DNA of 64,000 nucleotides from the NCBI GenBank assembly GCA_002197995.1, contig NGZR01000003.1, positions 5,704,001 to 5,768,000 on the forward strand, given 5' to 3'. This DNA is from Gaeumannomyces sp. JS-464. Lineage: Eukaryota > Ascomycota > Sordariomycetes > Magnaporthales > Magnaporthaceae. Position numbers and translations under genes: made by a program. The stretch's first letter is position 1; the number at the start of each line of letters is the position of its first letter. Positions 21,416-33,193 of the stretch are shown piece after piece. A model generated the notes under the pieces. It was not told the origin of the DNA. It saw only the letters and a program-made list of their open reading frames with translations, and ran no database searches.

Positions 21416-22024
21416 TTGATGGTTGAGATGCCGAGGGCGGAGGGTTCTGAGGAACTCGTGGTTTTTTTTTTTTTTTTTTTTTCTTTAGGGCGGCAGTTTG
21501 TCCTTGTTTTGTATGCTATCGATGATTTCGGCCGTTTGTTGTCCGTTTGCGTCCTGAAGTCCGTCCAATGGTGCGGCCGGGCTTCCATTGACTTACACTG
21601 GTATCTCCAGACCCACATCTGCTTTCAAACGCTGGTTGTGATTCGCCTGAATAGCAGGTGTGAGACACAGCTGGTCCAGATCACCAGGTCTTAGCGCCAG
21701 GGGACTGCCTAGGTACCTACCCAAATATTCTCCCCCGAAAACCTTTTGCCCCCAAATCTGGATTGAGTGCCAGCCCTAAGCTGCCGCGGATGCAACCTGG
21801 GCTGCAGGCGGTACCACGGTGGTCAGACGTGAGTCGCAGGGTGGTTAAGGTATCAGCCTGAGCTAGCGCTTGGCATTTTCATGCGCTCGGGTAAAATTGC
21901 CACAAGTGAAGCGGCAGTGCCCCTGAACCCATCTGGTTCCGGGCTCCAGGCCTAACTGGCGGGCGCCCACTCCCGCCCACGGCTGCGCAATCTTCAATCC
22001 GTTTCCACCAGACGCTTTATCGAA
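21416..22024. other. Last GC-balanced DNA before the AT-rich block
   Basis: No gene seen. A T21 run lies at 21,462-21,482, just upstream of the AT-hook gene start. From about 21,700 to 22,020 the composition is still balanced, then changes within a few tens of bases to strongly AT-rich. Confidence 0.6.
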
Positions 22025-22487
22025 TGGCTGCTTTGCGTTATGGCAAAAGCCGATTTTTCGAATTCATTTCGAAATATTTATCGCCCAAAGAACTGTATTA
22101 AAGCATTATGGCATATAGCTAACGTAATATTAACATTTGAAACGTTGGATAACTTTTTACTTTTAATGGCTACATCGTTTTAGCTTTAATCCTAATGCGA
22201 ATTTCGGGATGCCAGCGCTTTATAAACCGAAGGATTTTTTATAATTTCTAAATTTTCCGACCGAATTTAAATGTAAAATTTGGAATTTTTTCGAGCTTAT
22301 GCGAACCGCGGGTTTTTAGCATTTGCTAGCGAATAGTTAAGGGATTTAATAAACGGGAAATTGGTTTACAAACAGCTATAATAAAGGCATTTCTTTTCAC
22401 TTGTTACGAAAGCCGCGCTTTTACCTTAAGCGCTTTTCCTAACGAAATGGTATTTAATTTCCCGCTTTTGCTACGGTTTAATAGTAA
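22025..22487. other. RIP-like AT-rich DNA left of G1, origin unidentified
   Basis: AT-rich, TpA-rich sequence with no recognisable domain. It precedes the left LTR of G1, so it may belong to an older repeat into which G1 inserted. The five bases AGTAA next to the LTR are the expected left copy of a target-site duplication; the right copy is outside the window. Confidence 0.5.
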
Positions 22488-22975
22488 TGTTACGACCAGC
22501 ACGCAAACCTTAAAACACAAGGTGGGAAGGGCTTTAAATGGCGCTTTTACCCCCACGTTACAAGGATATATAAAAGTTACGTAACCAAGTAAATTATTTA
22601 AAAAGAATTTGTGGATTTGTAAAAACTTAAAACAAAGCGATAAATCCAAAAAGGATTTGTGGATTTGTGAAAATTTAAAACAAAACGACAAATTTAAAAA
22701 GGATTTGTAAATTTGCGAAAACTTAAAATAAAGCTACAAATTTAAATAAAAAGGTAAAAAAAAAAACCAGGTATATAAAAGATAGGTTTTTTACTTTTTT
22801 TAAATAGTTCGAATTAAAACTTCGGTATTAATTAATTTAAATTAGTTTTAAAGCACCCTTTTAAGCAAGTAATTAAACTATTATTACCAAATTTACCAGA
22901 TTTTTTAATAAACGTACTATTTTAAACACCTTTTTTAAACCGCTTTATTTTAAAAGTAAAAGCTTGTTTGTAACA
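22488..22975 (+). repeat. G1 left LTR
   Basis: About 488 bp starting TGTTACGACC and ending TGTAACA. It is homologous to the LTRs of G2 and G3. It contains the family's subrepeats of AAAAGGATTTGTGGATTTGT type (about 22,600-22,720). Confidence 0.8.
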
Positions 22976-23010
22976 TTTTAATTAATTTTGTTTAACATTT
23001 ACCAAAGGTA

Positions 23011-23923
23011 CGAATAATACGATTATAGCGACTTTAAAAACTAGCAAATCGGCGTTTGCCCCCACTTTCGAGTATAACGGCATAACGTACACTGCCGTTA
23101 ACGCTTTCGACCTTTTTAAGGTTATAATAAAAGAGTTGCAAAAAAGCAAAGCTAAACTGGCCGCGGTAAAAGCTAAAATAGCGGAAGTTAAAAAACAACT
23201 TAAACTTATAATATTTACGTATAAATTCCTTACGTTTAATAAATACGATAAAAAGAAAGGTAAATTTCGAACCTTTTTTACTAAATGCAAAAGTTACTTT
23301 TTATTTTATTAAGCCCATTTTAAAAAGGAAAAATAAAAAGTCGTTTACGCGGTAACCCGTTTTAACGGCAAAATTAAAAACTATTTCGAACTTGTTTAAA
23401 CGAATTATTTAAAAAAATTTAACAAATCGAATAAAACTACGAAAATTATATTCGCTAATTTTAATAAATTCGGGAAGAAAATTACTAAAATGTTCGAATA
23501 AATCGACGAAAAACAAGTAACTAAAAAAAAGTTATTTTAACTCCGATAAAAAGGAATAACGTTAACGTATATATCGGAATTTTAACAATTCGTTAATAAA
23601 CTCGATTAAATTAACCAAATTAAAATTACCCACTTTTATACCGGTTTGCGTAATAACGTAAAAAACGAAATAGTTAAAATTAAACGACTGGACATTTCGC
23701 CGAATACGTTACGACAACCGTTAAAATTAGCGATAAGTTATACAAACGAAAACTAGAAAAAAGGGATAATAATTAAAAAATGTAATACAAAATAAAACTA
23801 ATTAAAAAAGCTAAATAATAACCATTTACGGTATTAAAAACCCATGTTAAACTTATAAATTTAAATGCGGGAGTTACGTATTAAAAGAAAATTAGGTTTT
23901 AAAACTTTAAAAACGGGAAATGC
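23011..23923 (+). pseudogene. G1 gag, RIP-mutated, 5' part
   Basis: Gypsy-type gag with the block 'TFNKYDKKKGKFRTFFTKC' near 23,237-23,290 and continuing similarity to the G2 and G3 gag frames, interrupted by many TAA/TAG codons at positions where a CAA/CAG would fit. The frame ends at the first residues of the zinc knuckle, where G4 inserted. Confidence 0.7.
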
Positions 23924-24101
23924 TGTTATGGTTTCGTGCTTTAGGCATAAAAATAACAGCTTAAAGGTTACCCCTAAGCCAACTCGTGTATATATAAAAA
24001 CCACACAACCTTTTTTATAACCTTTTTTTTTCCTTTTTATTTTTTAAAATAATATCATTTTAACCCCTACTAGCGACCATTTAATAGCCAGGTTTATTAC
24101 A
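23924..24101 (+). repeat. G4 left LTR
   Basis: 178 bp, TG...CA ends; shares long identical segments with 31,183-31,360 (for example CCAACTCGTGTATATATAAA), including a possible TATA box. Confidence 0.9.
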
Positions 24102-24215
24102 TTTTTAAAAGATCTTTTCCTATTAAAAAGAATTATAACAATAACAACACTAAATACCACGAATAACGACGGGGGCTTAACTTTTACTTTTAATATTTTA
24201 ACCCCTTTTTTACAA

Positions 24216-25370
24216 AGCTCGTTACTCGCTGCTATTGCGAACCTTTAAGCACGATTAGCCGCGGTTAAATTTAACTAACAAAAGTTTTAAAACGACGCTA
24301 ATAAGCTTTTCGTCGACCACCGTAACGATATTACGCGAATAATAACGGAATAAAAAAACCAACTTTTAGCCGCATACGCAACACTCTTCGCACCGAAACG
24401 GCTTTTTTAAAAACCCGACTTTATACGCCGGCGATAAAAGCGGTTTCGACGTTTGGAAAAACGCGGTTAAATATAAGTTTAACCGAAACGCGGAATTTAT
24501 CGGGAATAACCGCGATAAATTCGAATATATTTAATCGTGTTTAGCTTTAAGCATTTAAAATGTAATACGTTTTTATTACGAAATCGAAAGATTAAATAGC
24601 ACGTATAACTTTAACCGATTTTATTTTTCATTTCGATATTATTTTTAACGATTTTTATAAAAAGCTTAAGCTTTAACGAAATTGGAAACTTGCCGGATAA
24701 AGCCGGGCTAAACGTTTACTTATTTTTATATTAAATTCGAAATGCTGTTAACATTTATTAGCGGATTGGGATAAGCGAACGAAATTAAAATTAATTATTT
24801 TCGTTTTCGCATTTTTAATCGCATTCGTTTAACAGCGGTAATAGGTTTATATAATACCACTTTTTATTAGGAAATGGTAACGGTATACAAATGTATTGCA
24901 TAAGCATTAAAAACGATCGATTTAAATAATAAATTTAGGAAAAAAAGCATTATAACCCCCCGCTTTTGCTTATACCGGAAAAAATACGAAAAATACTTTA
25001 ATAATAAACGTTAACGCGGTTTACATTAACGTATAACCGCTACGTAAACCACGCGCTTTTTAGGTATCCTAGGAAGAATTTTAACGGTAACGGAAATCCG
25101 GGGCGTATTTAAACTATAAAAGTAAAAAATACAAGTGACGAGCTTATCGGTACCGAAGCGCGGCACGGTTAAAAAAGTTAAGTTAGCCTTAACTTAAAAC
25201 ACCGGTACCGAAAAGGGAAAAAAGTAGCTTTTAACAAAAAACTTGGTTAAAAAGGGAAATTGCGGCAGCAAACACAAATTGCAACCAATAAGCCATTTAA
25301 AAAAAAATGGAAAAACGAATTAAAAAAAATCAAACGAAGCATAAACGGCCCCCCGTTTTTAATCCCGATA
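24216..25370 (+). pseudogene. G4 gag remnant
   Basis: Translation shows a coiled-coil-like start followed near 24,415-24,500 by 'KPDFYAGDKSGFDVWKNAVK', the conserved start of the gag domain in Ty3/gypsy elements. Stops are mostly TAA at probable Gln codons. The C-terminal part is poorly resolved. Confidence 0.65.
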
Positions 25371-25384
25371 TTGCTTAATTTTTT

Positions 25385-25690
25385 TTAATTTATTAATATA
25401 TAAGTGGATTTAAAATGCGAGTATTACGCGGTAATAAGCGAAAAATTTGCGATAAAACTCCAAATCGAAAAAATACGATTTTACAAATTACGATAGCTAA
25501 AAACGGCTTTAAACAAAGCCCCGCTAGCTATTAAATACTTTGCTAAATGTAAAATGGATATAAATGGCTAAATAAAGCCTATTTTATTTTACATTATTCC
25601 GGGTATATTACGAAACGTTATTTTAAAATTTCCGTAAATAAAACGCGAACAAATCACTTTTAACGCGGTTTTAAGCTATTTATAAATAAA
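25385..25690 (+). pseudogene. G4 retroviral-type aspartic protease remnant
   Basis: A frame near 25,400 reads 'CEYYAVISEKFA' directly after the place of the expected D-S-G catalytic motif (the codons are mutated), followed by 'CKMDINGQ'-like and 'PGILRNVILKFP'-like blocks typical of gypsy proteases (final hydrophobic-Gly loop). Confidence 0.55.
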
Positions 25691-25929
25691 AGTAATAAAT
25701 TAATTTGTAATTAAAAAAGCGAAAGCCTAATTAACCCCGGAAAAACTCCCGGTAATTATTAGTAATATTTTCGCCGTAGTTTGCTAAAAATAGCAACGAA
25801 ACTTTTAATAAGGTTACGAATTTATATTTACCTTTTTAAAAAAATAATACAAATATTACAATTTACCGTTAAAATACTACCGTTTAACTGGTTAAAATTT
25901 AAACTGCTTTAAAAATTAGCGGAATTTGC

Positions 25930-27330
25930 CGACCTTTTCGATAAAATAAAAGCATTAAAATTGCTTTTATACCGGGGAAACCTAAACCATTATATTAAAT
26001 TAAAAAAAACAACGACGGTTTTATTTCGAACCTTTTTTAAAAAGGTTTATATAGTATGCCGAAAAAACAACTTTTAAAATTGCGTAAATAAATTACCAAC
26101 CTAATAAATAAAAGCTAAATCCGCGTTAACTTATCCCCGATAACCGCGCTCGTTTTAATAGTACGCAAATAGTTAAAAGGCTAGCGTTTATACGTAAACT
26201 ACCGTACATTTAACGCAATTACGCTTTAAAATCGCTATTTTTTGCTATTAGTAAAAAAATACTCCGCTTTTTATTAAAAGCGAAATGGTTTATAAAAGTA
26301 AACGTTAAAACCGCTTTTTACAAAATCCGGGTAGTAAAAGCGAAAAACACTTAATAGCGTTTTAATATAATTCGGACTATTTAAATAGCTAATATGCCCG
26401 TTCGGCTTTATAAAAGCCTAAAACGTTTTAATGTATTAACGGTATTTTAGGCGATATTTCAACGATTCGTATTAGCATATTTAAACGACATGCTTATTTT
26501 TTCCTTAAAATTTCGCAAAAATTATATAAAAAAAGTGAAAAAAGTTTTCCGTCGGTTAAAAAACGCCGGGCTAAATTTAAATTTGGAAAAAAGCGATTTC
26601 GCAATGCAAAAAGTTAAATATTTAGGGTTTATAATTAAAACAAAGGAAAAAATCCAAACCGACTTAAAAAAAAATCCGCGCGATTCGCGATTAAAAAGCG
26701 TTAAAAAAACTTAAAAAATTTCGCGGCTTTTTTAACTTTGCTAATTTATACCGAGATTTTATTAACAAATATTCGAAATTAGCTACGCTATTACTAGTTT
26801 TAACCAAAAAAAGGACTTTATATCGATAGCATTTTAAAATCGATATAACATTTAAGCGGTTAAAACTAGCGTTTATTTTAGCACTTATGTTAGCATAATA
26901 AAACTTAAAACAAAATACGAAGCTGGAATTAAACTATTTCGGGACGGCTTTAAAAGGTTGCTTATTTTAAAAAGGGAAAAACGGTTTATAACGACCAATT
27001 GTTTACCATTTCGCTAAATTAAACGACGCATAACGCAATTACCACTATTTATAATAAAAACTCCTAACGGTAATAAAATGTTTAAAAATTTAAAACGCAA
27101 AATTACGAAACGTATTTAAACCGTTTTTAATCGTTATAAATTATAAAAGCTTAAAATACTTTTTAAACCCCGAAAAATATTCGAAAATAAATGCGTTAAA
27201 CGGAAATATTAGCGAAATTTAATTACAATTTGCAATATCGATTAAGGAAATACGCAGTATTACCGAACGCGTTATTACGAAAAAAACAAAACGAAAAAGG
27301 AAAAATACGTAAAGCAACGCTATTATAACC
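25930..27330 (+). pseudogene. G4 reverse transcriptase and RNase H remnants
   Basis: The RT region includes a 'VNYRTFNAITL'-like block near 26,195-26,230 and a 74-codon open piece at 26,490-26,714 encoding 'LNLEKSDFAMQKVKYLGFII', the conserved RT thumb-proximal motif of Ty3/gypsy. RNase H-like sequence follows (around 26,920-27,200). Several TAA/TAG codons interrupt it. Confidence 0.8.
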
Positions 27331-27479
27331 AATATAACCCGGTTAAAGCATAACGTTAGCAAAGTTTCGTATTAACTCCGTATTTATAACCATTTTATTC
27401 CCGAGTTAAATTTATAACGAAATTACGCTAATACGAAAAAAAACTTTAGCATTTAACCGGTTTAACTACTAATACGAAG

Positions 27480-28760
27480 CTACATTTACGTTATACCTTT
27501 TTTAACGAAAACTATTATTTTTCGCGAACAAATTTAACGAATTTATAAAACGAAGCGTTACGTTACGATAAAATATACGACAATAAACTCGTAATAATTT
27601 AGCAAAATGCGCGCAGTTTTTTTTTTAAAAGCTAATATAAAAACGCACAATAGCAAATTGCGAAATTAATGCATAAAAAGCATTTTAATATAAAAAACGG
27701 CTATAATTTTTTAATTTAAAACCCATTAATTACCATTTTAATTTAAAAGTATACCGTTTTTTTTAATCGTAACATTACGCGGGTTCGGAATACACATTTC
27801 GCCGTTTTATACCAGGATTACTATTAGGATAAAATATTACGAAATATGGCACGATTCGTTCGCAATTGCGATATATATTGCAAATCCCGCTTATTACGAT
27901 AATATAAACAAAAGTTATTACGCTTTTTCCCGATTTTAAACCAGTTTTAAAAAAACATTTTAATAAATTTTATAATAAAACTGTTACAAAGCGATTTTTA
28001 GCTATTACCTAGCTATTACCTAATGTTACGGAACGATTTTTAACTACCATTTAGCTTGTATATATACGGCTTTCCGCTATTAAATAAATAGGAGTTTTTT
28101 CCTTTCCTTCCTCGCGTAATAACAAGCTTTTTTCCTAATACCGAAGTGTTGCACTGTAATAAAAACTTTCCGCTATTAAAAAAAACCGGAATATTTAATA
28201 GTAATTACTAATAGGTTATTAAAATACATTTAATTAAAAGCTATATATAATATAAAAGTAAAAAAATGTATAGCAAAATTCCGTTTTGCTTAATAACGAT
28301 TTCGTAACTTTCCGAATAGTATTATATCCGATAAAAGTTCGAATTAAATCGGAAAATTTTAAATAAAACTATGCTTTTAAATGGAAATTAAACAATTGCT
28401 TTTTATATTTTTTTATTTCGAAATAAACGGAGGTATAAAACGAGTAAACCAAAAAGTTTAGCATTATTTACGCTATTTTATCATTTTTGCGTAAATCGAT
28501 TAGTTATAATACTTTAACGTTTGTTAGCTCGCGTTTAACAATAAAAATTTAATTATTATAAAATATAATTTTAACCGTTTACTTTTGGATTTAATATTAA
28601 CCCGATTTTAACACATTTTTACTAAATAACGCGTTTAAAACCAGTAAAAAAAAGCGCGTTTTCGTTTTCCTAACCTACTTACGCGAAGGATTAAAACTCG
28701 CTATAATAGCCGCGGCATTTGCGCAATAATAATAAAAATTTTAAACGAACAAGTTCCGCC
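27480..28760 (+). pseudogene. G4 integrase remnant
   Basis: Downstream of RNase H, a frame near 27,850-27,900 reads 'FVRNCDIYCKSR', matching the Cys half of the integrase HHCC zinc finger. The core domain is heavily mutated. Confidence 0.6.
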
Positions 28761-28999
28761 GCCCGGCTAAAAAAATACAAAATGAGGGATAAAGTTTAGC
28801 TATCTTTTCGCAATATTAAAATAAACCGCTTTAGTAAAAAGCTAAATTAAATGGCAATAAATACGAAATAATCGCGGTTTAACTCTTTTTATTATTATAT
28901 TAAATATATTTAAAAGCATTTACCCACTTTTTATATAAAATTAATCGAACGAATAGCGAACGACCCGTTTTCGTTATAAATAAATATAAACATATAATT

Positions 29000-31182
29000 A
29001 AGCCCCGTTTTAATCCTATTACCGGAAAATAACGAACCCCGGAAAAAGTGGTTCGTAAAAAAGATTTTGGCAATAAAAAATGCTAAAAAGCGGGGAAAAA
29101 GGCAAATATTAATAAGATGGGTAAAATAAAAAAAACGAATTAAAACCTATTAGAAAGTTTCGAAAATATAACGGTAATAGCAAACTTCGAAACGCAATAA
29201 AAAAACGCGCGCATTTAAAACGGTCCCAAACTGCGAAATAAAAAAAAAGCAAATAGCGGCGTTACGTAAATAAAAAAGGCGCGTTACGAGTGTTTAACTA
29301 CCTAAAAATAAAAAAAAGCCGAAAAGCGGGCGGGCGCGTACTATATAAAAGCACGAAGTTAAAACGACTTTTAATTTAATTATAACTATAAATAATGCGA
29401 TAAAAAGCAAAAAGCGCGCCGGTTTTAAAAATTTAACGAAAAAAAACAAAAATAAACGCCGAGGTTAAAACGCGCCGGCCTAAATACGAAATAAAAAAAA
29501 CTTTAACACGATAAATTATTATTATGCTTAAAACTTAACTTTAAAAAAAAACTTGCGCGTATAACACGAAAAAAAAGCGGAATTAAAACGCGTTTTTATC
29601 GCTAAAAAACTTTTCCTTTTTAAATTTAAAAAAGGAACAATACCGACGGGAAAAAAAGCTGCCGCCGCTGCGATTAACATTCCGGTAATAACAACGCTTT
29701 TTACAATGCCGGGCGGTACGAAAGGAAAGCGACGGCTTACGACGTTTTAAGCTAAAATAATAAGCAAAACGACGACGCGCCGAGCTTTTACTAAATTAAA
29801 TACGGTTATTGCTAGCTATTTAAATAATAACGTTAATAAGCCGGTTATCGCGCGCTTTAACGCGACGTTTCGCTTTTATTTAAAACCTTTGCGAACGATT
29901 AGCAACGCTGTTATTAAAAATATATTAAAAAAGGCTAGTTATTTATATAAAACCAAAGCTATAAATAAGCGTATGCTTTAATTACTATAACGGGAAAAAA
30001 TATTAACCGCATTGCCGAAAACTAAAACGTTTTTCGCGGGATCGGCATTTTAAATATGCTAACGGTTAAAATTCGCGTTAATTTCGTTAAAAAATCGCGA
30101 TTAATGCTAATAAGTAATAAAATACTTATAAATAAAAATTAATCGCGAGCTTTTACTAAAAAGAACGCTAAACGTGAAAATATGTTAATTATTGGTTATT
30201 ATAGCAAAAAAGTTACGTCGGGCACGGCGAAAGGCAAAGCTCGAAGCGTAAGCAGCATTGGAAATGTTATAACCCGTTGTTTTTCCTTTACGATAACGGT
30301 CGCAAGCTTATCCGGGTCGGTACTTTTTGCAAGCCACGACTTTAATAACTTTCGACTTTTGGAAGCACGCGTTACACTCGTACTTTTGGTAAACGAAAGC
30401 CGCGTGCTCCTCGTTTAACAAGTTACCCGTTAAGTTAATCGCGTCGGTAACGCGACGGTTTTTATCGCGCTTATGCTAAAAAACATAATAGGTTAAACAC
30501 GGATAACAAACGGGCGCGGAAAAACTTACGCGTTTAAACGGATCGCTATTACCACCGTTAAAAAGGGGGAAAAAGCGGCAATAATAACAAACATTGTAAA
30601 TAACGTGCGGGTAAAAGTTAGCGTTCGTAATAAAATAAAAGCGCGATAAATGCGGAAAAAACCAAAGCCAAAAACGGGATCGTATAAAAAGGCAAAACGA
30701 CGGCGGCGGCGAAATAAGGCGAAAACGTAACCGCAATAAGCAAAAAACGAAAACTATTAACTAGCACCCAAAAAGAAAAGCGGAGGAAAAACGGAAATAG
30801 TTAAAACGAAAAGCTAAAATCGAAACGATAATAAGCGAGAAAAATTTTCTGGCAAAAGCGAAATCGCAAAAAAAAACAAATAAATTACGCGAAATAACCA
30901 AAAGCAAGCATAAAAAAGGAAAAAAAAAGCAAAGCAATTAAAAACCACGAGGTAACCAAAAAGTAAACCGTCGCCACCGATAAAAAGGGAAAAAACGCAC
31001 GGGTTAAAACACGAAGGACTTAAGCACTTACTTAAAAGCCGACCCGGGGCCGAACACATTAACAATACCTTTTAGCACGGCACGAAACCTTCTAATAAAA
31101 AAGCCATTTACGCTAACGGAACGCGCGAAAAACGGGAAGAAAACGAAATAACTAAAAAAGGCAAGCCCGAAAAAGGCGGTTA
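29000..31182. other. G4 3' extra region: chromodomain-like piece, plus-strand basic frame and minus-strand Cys-rich frame
   Basis: A plus-strand frame near 29,080-29,200 resembles a chromodomain tail ('ILIRWVK' then 'KKRIKTY'). From about 29,600 to 30,110 a plus-strand frame is rich in Lys/Arg/Thr ('KGKRRLTTF', 'RFNATFRFYLKPLRT') and interrupted only by TAA/TAG. On the minus strand, 30,480 to about 30,240 reads 'YECNACFQKSK', then 'VACKKYRPG', stop, 'ACDRY', a Cys-rich pattern suggestive of a zinc-binding domain. None is intact. Accessory frames are not part of a standard gag-pol, so this may be acquired DNA or a further nested insertion. Confidence 0.45.
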
Positions 31183-31360
31183 TGTTATAGTTCCGTGCTT
31201 TAAGCACGAAAATAACAGTTTAAGGGTTACTTTTAAACCAACTCGTGTATATATAAAAACCATATAACTTTTCTTATAGCCTTTTTTTTTATTTTTTATT
31301 TTTTAAAATAACATTACTTTAACCCCTATTAGCAACCATTTAATGGCTAGGTTTATTACA
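31183..31360 (+). repeat. G4 right LTR
   Basis: 178 bp, the same length as the left LTR. Many of the differences between the two are C/T or G/A transitions, as expected after RIP. Confidence 0.9.
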
Positions 31361-31516
31361 AATGTTTTAAATGCGGCTAAGCGGGCTACGTTAAAAAGAA
31401 CTGCTTATAACGTAACGAACGTTAAACAGTAATAACTCGAAAAAAAATATTAAAAATAACGATAACTTATATTTTAAAACAGCGTTTAATTAAACTTATT
31501 ACTATAAAAACTCGTG
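31361..31516 (+). pseudogene. G1 gag, zinc-knuckle segment
   Basis: Continues the G1 gag after G4: 'CFKCG' then 'AGYVKKNCL', a CCHC zinc knuckle with its first Cys codon duplicated by the G4 target site. It ends at TCGTG (31,512-31,516), the left target-site duplication of G2. Confidence 0.8.
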
Positions 31517-31979
31517 TATTACGACCGAATATGCAAACTTTAAAACTACAAAGTTACAAGCATAAAAAGGGTTTTAAAAGTGGTTTTACCTTACATTAGG
31601 ACATAGGGAGTTACGTAACCCGAAAGGTTATTTAAACAGGATTTTTGGATTTTTTAACAAATTTATAAATTTAAAAAATGGATTTTTAAATCTTTCGACA
31701 AATTTATAAATCCAAAGGATAAATTTTTAAATCTTTTAACAAATCCACAAATTTTAAAAATAAAGCAGCGTACATATAAAAAATGGATTTCCTTTTATTT
31801 TAAATAGTTTTAATTAAAGCCAGGCATTAATTAACTTAAGTTAGCTCCCAGGCATCCCTTAAAGCAAGCAATTAAATTATCCTTTTAAATTACGTATTTC
31901 CTTGTCTACTAGCACCGGCAATACTATTCTTATTACCCCCGAAATGCTTTACCCTAAAAGTAAACCCTTAATTGTAACA
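31517..31979 (+). repeat. G2 left LTR
   Basis: 463 bp, ending ATTGTAACA. It holds three related subrepeats of about 30 bp containing GGATTTTTGGATT-like units (31,640-31,760). Confidence 0.9.
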
Positions 31980-32021
31980 TTTTAACTAATCCTATTTAAT
32001 ACCTTATCGAAAGGAAAACAA

Positions 32022-33100
32022 TGCAACTATAACAAGTAGCAGCAAAAAGCTTAAAAAAAACCACGGTTTTTACTTTTAACGGTATTAAATACGATTTTAA
32101 CAAAACCGCTAACACGGTTAGCCTTTTTAAACTTATAAGGGAAAAAATCGCTAAAAGCTAAGCCGAGGTAAAGCAATTTACCACGAAATTGCTATCTTTT
32201 AAAGCGCTTATCGCGGTTAAAACGTATAAATTTCCGTTCCTAAATTTTTACGAAAGGGAAAACGGCGAGCTTAAAACGTTTTTTACCGAATGCAAAAGCT
32301 ATTTTAAATTTTACAAACAGCAGTTCGTAAACGAGGAATAAAAGGTTATTTACGCTACTATTAGGCTAAACGGCAAAGTAAAAAAGTGGTTTTAGCTAAC
32401 TTAAAATAACTACTTTAAAAGGTATAAAAGTAGCTAAAAAGCTATTAAGCTTATTTTCGCCAACTTCGAAACTTTCGGAAAAAAGGTCGGAAAAATGTTC
32501 GAAATAATTAACGAAACCCAAATTGCGAAAAAAAACTTGCTAGCTTTTAAATAGCGGAGGCTTATAGCTAAATACGCAGCGGATTTTTAACGGATTAGCA
32601 TTAAGCTTAGTTAAAGCAACGCTACGCTAATGCTGCATTTTTATAACGGATTGCGCGAAAACGTAAAAGATAAATTCGCGAAGCAAAATCGCCCGGAATT
32701 TTTCACGAATTACGTTAAAAACGCGGTTCGCATTAGCGATAAACTGTACGAACGATAATAAAAAAAAAGGATATAGTTTTAAAAGCGCGGTATAAAATAA
32801 TAAAGCTAATTAAAAAAAGGCTAAATAATAACCTATTACGGTTTATAAAACGCATTTAAACTTTATAAACTTTAATGCGAAAGCCGTTTATTAATAATAA
32901 AAGTAATAAAAAAAGCAAAATAAAACCTAAAAAACGGGAAGTGTTTTAAATACGGCTAAACTAGCTATATAAAAATCAATTGCTTTTAGCGAAATAATAA
33001 CCGCTAAATAACGAACTTTTAACGAACGCAAAAAAGCTCGATATAAGAAAAACTATATTTTAAAACGGCGTTTAGCTAAACGTATTGCTATAACGAGCTA
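32022..33100 (+). pseudogene. G2 gag, RIP-mutated
   Basis: Gypsy gag with blocks 'TVFTFNGIKYDFN' near 32,065, 'LKTFFTECKSYFKFY' near 32,270-32,315 and 'FANFETFGKKVGKMFEIIN' near 32,455-32,512, ending in a CCHC knuckle near 32,938-32,980. TAA/TAG codons stand where Gln or Trp codons are expected, while indels are few: the signature of RIP on a once-open frame. Confidence 0.85.
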
Positions 33101-33178
33101 TATACTATATACTAGTTCGATAAAAAGTTTACCGGATGGTATTTTTAAAAACTACGAAACATTTGCATGTTTAAAACC

Positions 33179-33193
33179 ACGAGGTTTAAATAC
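33179..33193. repeat. LINE-A target-site duplication, left copy
   Basis: ACGAGGTTTAAATAC, identical to 39,375-39,389, marks the 3' boundary of LINE-A. Confidence 0.9.

Larger units (their letters stand above)
23924..31360 (+). mobile_element. G4: complete gypsy-like LTR retrotransposon with 178-bp LTRs
   Basis: Both LTRs (23,924-24,101 and 31,183-31,360) are 178 bp and begin TGTTAT and end TTTATTACA. The flanking 5-bp duplication is AATGC on the left and AATGT on the right; the single difference is a C-to-T change. Inside, gag, aspartic protease, reverse transcriptase, RNase H and integrase remnants follow in Ty3/gypsy order on the plus strand, all broken by RIP-like stops. About 2.2 kb of extra sequence lies between the integrase region and the right LTR. 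The element sits in the zinc-knuckle codons of the G1 gag. Confidence 0.9.

Noticed and set aside
1..22024. A Starship or other captain-bearing giant element as the source of the accessory genes.
   Set aside because: No tyrosine recombinase of the DUF3435 type and no matching terminal repeats were seen in the window.
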